From: Asterias rubens
Taxonomy: Eukaryota > Echinodermata > Asteroidea > Forcipulatida > Asteriidae
Assembly (NCBI RefSeq): GCF_902459465.1
Contig: NC_047076.1
Span: forward strand, 992,001-1,056,000
Length of the DNA stretch: 64,000 nucleotides
Direction: 5' to 3'
The notes under the pieces were generated by a model. The model did no database searches. It was not told where the DNA came from and saw only the letters and a list, made by a program, of their open reading frames with translations. Both the position numbers and the translations under genes were made by a program. Positions 54,948 to 64,000 of the stretch are shown here, one piece after another (the first letter of the stretch is position 1; the number at the start of each line of letters is the position of its first letter).

Positions 54948-57900
54948 ATGATAGTTCAACTGGTTGTTTTTTCCTCCGTGGTACTAGGACTTTGTTGGTT
55001 CATAGCCAGGAGGAAACCGAAGCTACTCAGGAGGATGTTTAAGCCCGGTAGCCCTCTTTTTGCTCTTGGGTAAGCTCATTCATTATTGGAATTGCGAACA
55101 AAAAACAGCCGCTAACACTACTGCTGGGGACAGTAACACTAAACACTTCTTAACAGGTGATGGCAAAAAACAGTTGACCAGTTATGAATCTGAATCTTAA
55201 TCTGAATCTGAATTATATAGTCGGCAAAGCATCCTTATGAAATTACAATTGGGTAACACACCTGTTTCGAAATGTCCAATTATGTTAAGACACCCCTAAT
55301 GTCCTAATATATTCTTTATATAATATAAGCCTATCCCTATCCCTATCCCCAAGTCCCATCCCCTAGCATGTAGGGATTGTAGAGCATTACTTTAAAATTA
55401 AAAGGGTCTATCATTCCAATATATGACAAGACAAGTGACTGCATAGTTGTCTGAACTGTCGATGAAATGAATAAAATAAATAAATGGTGTGTGTTGGATA
55501 TCGGATCACTAGGAGGCAGAGCCCTAGGCTGACTAGCATGACTGGCAGTTGTCCTACGTTAACTAATAATACTCGTAGGGAAGTCGACTGTCCCCCTCCC
55601 CGGCCCTGGAGATTCTGTCCCCCATAAAGTTTATCGTGATTCAGAAATGCAATGCATTGTGGGAAGGAATATGGGGCGGTTTCTATGCAGTTTCTACGAC
55701 TCGCGCACGCAGCGCCTATACCTCTGTGTGGGTTCAACAGCGCCCTCTCTTGATATTTTGCTATTCGCGATAAACCTTAGGCCATGAGAATGAAAATAAT
55801 AGATTTGCGTCAACCGCCCGCATGCTCTGAAAGCTACCGCCGAAAAATTTCATTATTTTCACAAAATTTCATTATATTCATAAAAAAAGACTCTGCATCA
55901 CAAATTTTCAAGTTCAAATCATCGAACAAAGATAAAAGACTATATTTACGCATTTTAGTAGTAGTACTATACAAGGCAGACATTCCGTCGCGATCGTGAT
56001 TGCGATTGTTTTATTTGCAGTAAAACACGCATCTGCTGTCGTTCATCTGCCGAGCGCAATCAACAAATTTGCGCAAAAATATTCTGCGCAATTAAATTTG
56101 CGCTATGCAGAATAGGCAAACTTGTGTAACGAGCTCCAGTTTGCGCATCTTCGTGTGAAAAATAATGAATAATGAAAAATGAAAAAAAGCCTCACGTCAT
56201 TTCAACAATGCTCGGACGCAAATCTAAAAGTTTCATCTCATGGCCTTAGGGCCTATATGGCCTTTTATTTTATGGGTAATATTGGCTGGAGGAGGAGGAT
56301 TCAAAAGAGGGAGCACGCTAAGTAAGTATCAGAAGACAGAAGAAGTTTGTAACAGTTTGTCAGATGGGGGAACAGCCTTCTCCTCGGCTTCACGTCCTGC
56401 CTTTTATGGACCCTACCGAGTATACAAGTAGAAGTAGAAGTAGAAGTAGAAGCAGGACAGAATCTCCTGTCACACAGGACAGAGCCACAGTAAGAAATGC
56501 CCATGCCCGTACAAAATCATGATATTATAGGCAATAGCTTTTAATATATAAACAAAGCATACAAAATGTAACTTATTTGTCATCCCTACAAACTTATTGT
56601 TTTTCCTTCAGATACCAATTCTATTCCAAGACAAGGTTAGGTCACTACTACCATGCCAAGAACCTCAAGAAGGCTAGAGATCAGTTTCCTGATGGGCATT
56701 CAGTGGTGGAAGTCACTGAAATGAATGGTAGGTCAGACATAAACTAATGTTAAGCCAGATGTTAAATAAACCAACATTTGTCCAAGACATTTCTGTGATT
56801 AATTATTACTCAGTTCTTCTAAAGTTCTATTGGAATATAACAAACAAAGGATACTACAAATTATTTTTATCTATCTTGACTATGGTAGTTTATGTGATCT
56901 GTTAAAGGCAGTGGACATTGTTGTAAAAAATAATTATTAGCACAAAACCTTACTTGGTAACGAGTAATGGGGTGAGAAACAGCTCCCTCTGAAGTGACAT
57001 AGTTTTCGAGAAAGAAGTAAATTTCTGCGAATTTGATTTTGAGACCTCAAATTTATAATTTGAGGTCTCAATATCAAGCATCTGAAAGCACACAATTTCA
57101 TGTGACAAGAGGGTGTTTTTTCTTTCATGAAAGAAAAAACACCCTCTAAAACAGTTAAGGGCAAATCACGTACACCATGGGTTTATGATTATCGTATTAC
57201 AGTTTTGTTTTAAATTTGTTTGTTTCTTGACATCATTTTTATCAGGTATTAAGATCAGACCGATACCATACTTAGAGGATAACTACGCGTATCTTGTGAT
57301 TGACAAAGCGACAAACATGGCCGTCGTTATCGATCCAGGTGATCCAGAGGTCGTTCAGGTAACTTAAGATGAGTTTTCTCAGATTATAAGACGATAACCC
57401 GTTTATAGAAGATGCAGATTTTTGCATGTTGATTATTCCTGCATTTTCAGTGTTTTCTTTTCTTCATGAATGAATGAATATCGAGTGAAACCATTTTCAG
57501 CAGAGGACAAAAATGACTTGATTTATTGTTTGATTGTCTGTTTAATTAATGAAATATTTTGTTTTTGTTTACAATTTGTTGTTTGTTTATTGTTGCAGTA
57601 TTGGATAGAACAAGAGGGTGTTTCTATAACGGCCATCTTAACCACACACAAACACTGGTGAGTTATGAGAAAACTTTAGGTATTGGTTTGCGTCATCCTA
57701 TTACAGCCAGGTAGAGGAGGGTATGGCAGAGCTGTCAACTCTCCCTGATTCTGCTGAAAGTTCCCGGAAAATCAACAAATCTTGCCATGTTCTGATAAAC
57801 AAATTTTAAAGGGAAGGTACACGTTTGGTAATATTGTTAAAGACCAGTCTTCTCACTTGGTGTATCCCCATCATAACCATAAAATAACAAACCTGTGAAA

Positions 57901-60900
57901 ATTTGGGCTCAATCGGTCATCAAAGTTGCGAGATAATGATGAATGAAAAACACCCTTGTTAAACGAATTTGTGTGCTTTCAGCTAGAAATAAATGACTTC
58001 TAGCTAGAAGTCTTTTATTATTTTAGTGAGAAATTACCTCTTTCTGAAGGGGTTGTTTCCCACAATGTTTTATACTACCAACAGCTCTCCAATGCTCGTC
58101 ATCAAGTAAGTTTTTAAGTTAATATTTGTTTTGAGTAACTACCAATTGTGTACCTTCCCTTTAAAAAGAGTTGTTAATTTCATTTATGGTTTGAAGCCAA
58201 TACTCTCAAAGAAGCGACCTTCATCACTATACTAGCATAGAACTCAAAGGAGAAGCGACCTTCATCACTATACTAGCATAGAACTCAAAGGAGAAGCGAC
58301 CTTCATCACTATACTAGCATAGAACTCAAAGGAGAAGCGACCTTCATCACTATACTAGCATAGAACTCAAAGGAGAAGCGACCTTCATCACTATACTAGC
58401 ATAGAACTCAAAGGAGAAGCGACCTTCATCACTATACTAGCATAGAACTCAAAGGAGAAGCGACCTTCATCACTATACTAGCATAGAACTCAAAGGAGAA
58501 GCGACCTTCATCACTATACTAGCATAGAACTCAAAGGAGAAGCGACCTTCATCACTATACTAGCATAGAACTCAAAGGAGAAGCGACCTTCATCACTATA
58601 CTAGCATAGAACTCAAAGGAGAAGCGACCTTCATCACTATACTAGCATAGAACTCAAAGGAGAAGCGACCTTCATCACTATACTAGCATAGAACTCAAAG
58701 GAGAAGCGACCTTCATCACTATACTAGCATAGAACTCAAAGGAGAAGCGACCTTCATCACTATACTAGCATAGAACTCAAAGGAGAAGCGACCTTCATCA
58801 CTATACTAGCATAGAACTCAAAGGAGAAGCGACCTTCATCACTATACTAGCATAGAACTCAAAGGAGAAGCGACCTTCATCACTATACTAGCATAGAACT
58901 CAAAGGAGAAGCGACCTTCATCACTATACTAGCATAGAACTCAAAGGAGAAGCGACCTTCATCACTATACTAGCATAGAACTCAAAGGAGAAGCGACCTT
59001 CATCACTATACTAGCATAGAACTCAAAGGAGAAGCGACCTTCATCACTATACTAGCATAGAACTCAAAGGAGAAGCGACCTTCATCACTATACTAGCATA
59101 GAACTCAAAGGAGAAGCGACCTTCATCACTATACTAGCATAGAACTCAAAGGAGAAGCGACCTTCATCACTATACTAGCATAGAACTCAAAGGAGAAGCG
59201 ACCTTCATCACTATACTAGCATAGAACTCAAAGGAGAAGCGACCTTCATCACTATACTAGCATAGAACTCAAAGGAGAAGCGACCTTCATCACTATACTA
59301 GCATAGAACTCAAAGGAGAAGCGACCTTCATCACTATACTAGCATAGAACTCAAAGGAGAAGCGACCTTCATCACTATACTAGCATAGAACTCAAAGGAG
59401 AAGCGACCTTCATCACTATACTAGCATAGAACTCAAAGGAGAAGCGACCTTCATCACTATACTAGCATAGAACTCAAAGGAGAAGCGACCTTCATCACTA
59501 TACTAGCATAGAACTCAAAGGAGAAGCGACCTTCATCACTATACTAGCATAGAACTCAAAGGAGAAGCGACCTTCATCACTATACTAGCATAGAACTCAA
59601 AGGAGAAGCGACCTTCATCACTATACTAGCATAGAACTCAAAGGAGAAAAGACAAGGAAGGAAGTTCCAGTTTCAGATGTTGGAGGAAAATCCCAGAGAA
59701 TTATTCCAGGGAAACTCAAGCCATAGAAGGCCACTGACCAAGGCAGAGAATTGCGGATTTCTTTTGTCAAGACAGTAAGATGCCAATGCCCAATGATATA
59801 AAGTTGTTAAATCGCTGTGTTTTTTTTTTTTATCCAAACTAACTTCTTCTTGTAACATTTCTTTCAGGGATCATTCTGGTGGAAACACATCTCTCAGGAA
59901 AGTTTATAAGAAGCTTGCTGTGTATGGGAGTTCAACAGATTCAGTACCAGGTCTTACACAGTAAGTCTGCAGTTACACTTCATTCTATGTGTCTTGTCAC
60001 ATGAGGCAACTTTGAGGCAACTAACTGCAGCAAATGCTATAGAACCAGTTTAGTAGCACAGGAGTAATTTTTTAAACAATGATTAAGATTCCCAATAATA
60101 ATATGTGAATGGTATCTCTTCTTGGATATTGCCTGTAACTGGTTGCCTGTAACTTGCCTCATGTAACATGACCCTTAGAACAGTCCATAAAAATTGTTAT
60201 TACTCAATTGTCATTTTCACTACCTATTCAAACAAAAAACCCTACCTCTGTTGTTCAAATCCCCATTGATACCAGAGAGTAAAACGCAGATGCAGTTCTT
60301 ATTTAGGGAGCGTCTCAAAAGTCGGAACGGTAGGAATGTTCCTTTTGGAATGATAGAGTATGCCCATGTGAATACCTGGACCGGTCCGTAGGACCGCTAG
60401 AACTTTCCTTAGGATCGTTCCAATTGGCAATTTATATCGTAGGAACGTTCTTTTGTGAGCGGAACGTGCCTGACTTTTGAGACACTCCCTTAGTTTGCGG
60501 TAACATCATGTGATTATGTCTACTTTGTTTTCTTTCATTAATTTCGTGCAACTCCGATGACCAATTGATTAAAAGATTTCACAGGTTTGTTATTTTATGC
60601 ATATGTTGGGATACATCACATGAAAGTACTGGTCTTTGACAATTACCAAACAGCTCTTATTTCAGTTCTTACTGTAAATTTTTTCTACCATTTAGATTTC
60701 AAAATATAATTGTTTTCTTCTTTTCTGCACAGCCATGTTGTTGATCAGGAAAGCATTCAAGTGGGTGGTCTGAGGTTCACAGCTCTCTTCACACCAGGTC
60801 ACACTGTAGGTCACATGGCATACCTCCTACACAGTCCAGGAGGGGATTCCCCAGACTGTGTATTCACAGGAGATCTCTTATTCCTTGGTGGTTGTGGTAA

Positions 60901-63722
60901 GATTAACCATTAATTGCTTCACTCCTTGCAGGAGTAAATATGTACAGTCTACCCTCATTATAAAGTATGTAATTTTGTTTATAATAACTGCTTTATTTTC
61001 TATCACTTTAAGTCCTGTCCGTCTACAGGCTGTTGATTCCCCTGACCTAGATGTTGCCATCCGTTTAAGTTCACTTTTGTATCACTTTTATAAAATATAT
61101 GTGTACTATCATTTTGACTATAATTGTAATATTTTGTAGTATTCATTTAGAAATACTGTGATTTCTACAACATGGAAAGGATATATATATTTTGATTGAC
61201 TCAACTTGTTCAACTTCCTTCATCTTTCTTAAAGGTCGGATGTTTGAAGGTCCAGCGTCACTGATGCTTCAGAGTCTAGATAAGATATGTGAGCTGTCTC
61301 AAGACACCATTGTTTGGCCAGGTATGTCTTAAATAAGCTTGGCGGTTCCAGAAATTTGGTGCTCGGTTCCGGTTCCCAAAAAAAGCTCGGTTCTGAGACA
61401 TACCCGGTTCCACTCTATATAAAACACACACAATTGAGCCGATCTATTTTAACTGAAAATAACCAAGTTAATCAGACATCAGTCCGGAGCTCACACACAT
61501 ACAATTGGAGCCGATGTATTTTTAACGAAAAATTAATACCAGAATACCCACCTAGTCAATCAGACATTGTGCCACCGAGCACCTATTCTCCATGCATTTA
61601 TACAAGTCTTTGATTTGGCCAGCAGCAGTACGTCCGTAGTGCAGTACGTCCGTAATGCAGTACGTCCGTAGTGCAGTACGTCCGTAGTGCAGTATGTCCG
61701 TAGTGCAGTACGTCCGTAGTGCAGTATGTCCGTGGTGCAGTATGTCCGTAGTGCATGCAGTGTGCCGTCTCTGTACATACAAGTGTACATGCCTGTACAT
61801 GCATATAGTACTGCGGTTTTGTGCATGGGCCAAGCTTTTATGAATATGGATATATCGGCAGCCAATCACAACATGCTGTCTGGTTGGACTTTGGACTCTG
61901 TATAATCTCAGCATATGCCTATGCATCTGTGCACGGTGTGTTGTATGATAATGCAGCCACATGTGATAGTTGATGCTCATGTCGGCTTGAAGCCTTTGCA
62001 CAGTGTATCTGCGGTCACTGCTTTCAACATCAAGCCTCAATTTCTAGAGCCGGTTCGTCCCAGGATCGGCTCCACAGAGCCTTTTATAATTGGGACTCGG
62101 TCTTTTGAAATCGGAACCGACAAAAGCAGGTACCCGGTTCCACAGAAGAGTGGAACCGCCGGTCCGGTTTTCAATTTGGAACCGGGTAGAACCGGGTAAC
62201 CGAAGGAACCGCCCAAGCTTAGTCTTAAAGACACGGGACACTATTGGTAATTGTCAAACACCAGTCTTCTCACTTCGGTGTATCTCAACATTTGTAGAAA
62301 ATGACAAAACTGTGAAAATTTGAGCTCAATTGGTCGTCGAAGTTGCGAGATAATAATGAAAGAAAAAACACCCTTGTCACACGAAGTTGTGTTCGTTCAG
62401 ATGCTTGATTTCGAGAACTCACAATCTAATTCTGAGGTCTCAAAATCAAATTCGTGGAAAATTACTCCTTTTTCGGAAACTACGTTAATTCAGAGGGCGC
62501 CGTTTCTCACAATTCTTTATACATGTACTATCAACCGCTCCCCATTACTCGTTACCAAGTAAGATTTTATGTCAATAATTATTTTGAGTAATCACCAATA
62601 GTGTCCACTGCCTTTAAAGAAACAATATTCTTCAGATGTAAATTTATATGAACCATTGATTCAAATAATTATTCACTTTAAGAATTTTCAAAATTTAGTT
62701 TTTTGTTTTATAATATATTAATAATAAACAGTATTTGTTTAGCGCCAAAATCTGCCTAAGAAGACGCTAAAGTCGCTCTACTGGTTAAAGGTATAAAATT
62801 GTTTTATTTATGTATTCTTTCAGGTCATGAGTATGCCAGGGATAACCTTGACTTTGCCCAAAACTTGGAACCAGGAAATCAAGAAGTGATGGTGAGATGA
62901 CCTTCCTCTTTAAGACAAAATTACAGAATTTGTTTTTTTCTAACAAAAAAGTTGCTGAGGAAACGTTTGAGGTTGGTCGGCTCCCTGGGTCACGTGGAAA
63001 ATAGTGAAAGAACGATTACACAGTTTTTGCTTGACAACGATTCAGAAAGAAAATGAATAAAACGCTTAAACTCGAAACGGGTAATTAGTTTGTTTTATTT
63101 CTCATCAAAGATGACATTTCAGACAGAAATATTTCAAGGGATGTTTACTACTATCATCATCATTAGACCGTGCATATTTTATGTAAATCTGTGATCTTGA
63201 CGTTCTTTTAATGATTCTGTAATGTTCCTTTAAAGTCATTGGACACTCTCAGAACTGAACAAAAATTAAAAGTTCACAGATTTACAAATAACTTGCAGGG
63301 TTTACAAAAGGTAATGGTGAAAGACTTGTCTTGAAATATTATTACATGAAATGCTTTACTTTTTGAGAAAATATTAAAACAATATCAATTCTCGATATCA
63401 AAAATTACGGATTTATTTTAAACACATGTCATGACACGTCGAAAAGTGCGGAAACGAGGGTGGGTTTTCCCGTTATTTTCTCCCGACTCCGATAACCAAT
63501 TGAGCCTAAATTTTCACAGATTTGTTATTTTATATATAAGTTGTGATACACAAAGTGTGGGCCTTGGACAATACTGTTTACCGAAAGTGTCCAATGACTT
63601 TAAGCTAACTTAATGTTTGGTTGTATATTTAAATCATTTTTAAAACCCATATATCATGGGTTTGTTTGTTACAGGCCAAGTTTTCATGGGTAAAGGAAAG
63701 AAGAAAAGAGAGGTTAATAACG
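54948..63722 (+). CDS. PNKD: PNKD-like metallo-beta-lactamase-fold hydrolase, partial
   Basis: Glyoxalase II-like MBL-fold protein, orthologous in layout to human PNKD. Exons seen: 54948-55069, 56612-56727, 57246-57358, 57599-57657, 59868-59960, 60733-60896, 61235-61321, 62824-62891, 63675-63722; 290 codons with frame intact. The gene continues beyond the window (the last donor at 63722/63723 is good). The N-terminal membrane anchor (about 2-20) is followed by RRKPK. The metal site is THKHWDH (133-139, the THxHxDH motif), with His191 in PGHT, Asp215 in FTGD and His253 in GHEY. GYQFYSKTRLGHYYH in the N-terminal part resembles PNKD rather than HAGH. About 60-90 C-terminal residues should be missing. 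Metal ligands are all kept, so it is probably an active hydrolase; its physiological substrate is unknown. Intron 4 is mostly a minisatellite. Confidence 0.93.
56903..57140. mobile_element. Family-A MITE, right end lost, in PNKD intron 2
   Basis: Left TTAAAGGCAGTGGACATTG and TACTTGGTAACGAGTAATGG. Breaks off after a small hairpin (TTTTTTCTTTCATGAAAGAA) near 57130. Confidence 0.65.
57808..58166. mobile_element. Family-A MITE variant in PNKD intron 4
   Basis: Body as in family A but with changed ends, TTTAAAGGGAAGGTACACG and GTGTACCTTCCCTTTAAA. Matching changes at both ends suggest a distinct subfamily. It lies 45 bp before the minisatellite. Confidence 0.7.
58211..59645 (+). repeat. 41-bp minisatellite, 35 apparently identical copies
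   Basis: The unit starts GAAGCGACCTTCATCACTAT and ends AGCATAGAACTCAAAGGA; total 1435 bp. I see no difference between copies. It carries TAG stops in the sense frames and is non-coding, inside PNKD intron 4. The copy boundary before the first unit reads CAAAGAAG instead of CAAAGGAGAAG. Confidence 0.97.
60304..60492. mobile_element. Inverted-repeat element in PNKD intron 5
   Basis: About 189 bp, left TAGGGAGCGTCTCAAAAGTC and right GACTTTTGAGACACTCCCTTA. Internal GGAACG/CGTTCC words give further folding. Confidence 0.65.
60533..60662. mobile_element. Family-A MITE, right part, in PNKD intron 5
   Basis: CTCCGATGACCAATTGATT, TTCACAGGTTTGTTATTTTA and TCTTTGACAATTACCAAAC. Ends 70 bp before exon 6. 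Truncated at both ends. Confidence 0.6.
61334..62221. mobile_element. hAT-like non-autonomous transposon
   Basis: 888 bp with inverted ends TAAGCTTGG(G)CGGTTCC, flanked by a perfect 8-bp duplication GTCTTAAA (61326-61333 and 62222-62229). An 8-bp target duplication is the hallmark of the hAT superfamily. Subterminal CGGTTCC/GGAACCG words recur at both ends. No transposase is encoded. It carries a 16-bp tandem array (61626-61753) and lies in PNKD intron 7, at the edge of a family-A MITE. Confidence 0.8.
61626..61753 (+). repeat. 16-bp tandem array, eight copies
   Basis: Unit CAGTACGTCCGTAGTG with a few C/T and A/G changes (CAGTATG variants). Lies inside the hAT-like element. It produces spurious repetitive minus-strand open frames. 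Confidence 0.9.
62224..62620. mobile_element. Family-A MITE in PNKD intron 7
   Basis: Complete copy, ends CTTAAAGACACGGGACACTA and AATAGTGTCCACTGCCTTTA. Its left end overlaps the target duplication of the hAT-like element. Confidence 0.75.
62955..63235. mobile_element. Family-C repeat in PNKD intron 8
   Basis: AAGATGACATTTCAGACAGA, TTTCAAGGGATGTTTAC and right end GTAATGTTCCTTTAA. Confidence 0.6.
63232..63604. mobile_element. Diverged family-A MITE in PNKD intron 8
   Basis: Ends TTAAAGTCATTGGACACT and AGTGTCCAATGACTTTAA: both ends carry the same TCATTGG substitution. It abuts the family-C copy, sharing the CTTTAA junction. Confidence 0.65.
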
Positions 63723-63802
63723 GTAAGACTTAAAAAAAAGAAAATTACATAACACAAAGCTGTTTCGTTTTTTATGACGATAGGACTCGAACCCTCAAAT
63801 TA

Positions 63803-63912
63803 AGGGAACACGTTGCCTTGGATCGGTTGAGTTGGTCTCCGTTTGTAACCGTTTGTTATAAAATGCATATGATTAGAGAGATATTTCTAAAGTAGAATAT
63901 AATGATTTTTGG
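63803..63912. mobile_element. Family-B MITE, left part
   Basis: TTAAGGGAACACGTTGCCTT, TTGTTATAAAATGCATATGA and AAAGTAGAATATAATGATTT, then a break where the tRNA-like repeat begins. Confidence 0.6.
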
Positions 63913-63928
63913 GGTTTAACAAAGAATT

Positions 63929-64000
63929 GACTAGAGCGGGATTTGAACCAACGACCTCCGGATTAACATGCCGGCGCTCTACCAACTGAGCTATCTAGCC
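63929..64000 (-). tRNA. tRNA-Asn(GTT)-like sequence, probably a SINE head
   Basis: Minus strand, exactly 72 nt to the window edge. The 7-bp acceptor stem GGCTAGA/TCTAGTC pairs fully (one G-T), the D arm is GCTC/GAGC, the anticodon loop ATGTTAA has anticodon GTT, and the B box is GGTTCAAATCC. Mismatches at 31-39 (C/T) and in the T stem, plus a damaged relative at 27952, suggest a SINE head or pseudogene. No CCA end is needed in eukaryotic genes, so a real tRNA cannot be ruled out. Confidence 0.45.

Noticed and set aside
58211-59645. CRISPR-like array
   Set aside because: The units are directly adjacent with no variable spacers, and the window is an intron-bearing animal genome. It is a minisatellite.
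61552-62040. 162-codon minus-strand repetitive protein (YCTTD-type repeats)
   Set aside because: It is a translation of the 16-bp tandem array inside the hAT-like element.

Overview
This is an intron-rich animal nuclear genome window. Coding exons are short, have canonical GT/AG borders, and encode orthologues of typical metazoan proteins. About a third of the rest is short inverted-repeat (MITE-like) DNA and tRNA-headed SINEs. The gene set and the very abundant short repeat with termini reading GGCACTGGACACTATTGG suggest an echinoderm, most probably a sea star. That species guess rests on memory of the repeat family, not on a search.

Layout. (1) 1-13948: two tandem plus-strand lipoxygenase genes. 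LOX-A (398-3402) is partial: four catalytic-domain exons are present, earlier exons would lie left of the window, and the last two exons are missing. LOX-B (5650-13948) is complete, with 13 exons and 671 residues, a PLAT domain, all five iron ligands and the terminal isoleucine. (2) 13949-18980: repeats only, including a 964-bp foldback element. (3) 18981-24504: a plus-strand GH3-domain gene (GHDC-like, 7 exons, 639 aa). (4) 26097-36078: a minus-strand polypeptide N-acetylgalactosaminyltransferase (GALNT5-like, 11 coding exons, 693 aa), convergent with the GH3 gene. (5) 36079-41440: an intergenic stretch of about 5.4 kb. (6) 42618-52236: ABCF2 (plus, 12 coding exons, 634 aa), with a CRE/E-box promoter and a probable untranslated first exon near 41.3-41.5 kb. 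(7) 54948 to the right edge: a PNKD-like metallo-beta-lactamase-fold hydrolase (plus, 9 exons seen, C-terminus cut off). Its intron 4 holds 35 apparently identical copies of a 41-bp repeat.

The genes do not form an evident pathway or operon; this looks like an ordinary animal gene neighbourhood. The most interesting signals are: the lipoxygenase pair, with patchy near-identity (probable gene conversion) but different substrate-pocket residues; a decayed duplicate of the lipoxygenase C-terminal codons just after its stop; the homogeneous 41-bp minisatellite; a hAT-like element with a perfect 8-bp target duplication; a nested insertion for which the window also holds an empty-site relative; a decayed duplicate splice acceptor in ABCF2; and four sites resembling degenerate hammerhead motifs. 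I saw no convincing new defence, biosynthetic or regulatory system. Exon borders were inferred by eye from reading frame, splice signals and remembered homologues.
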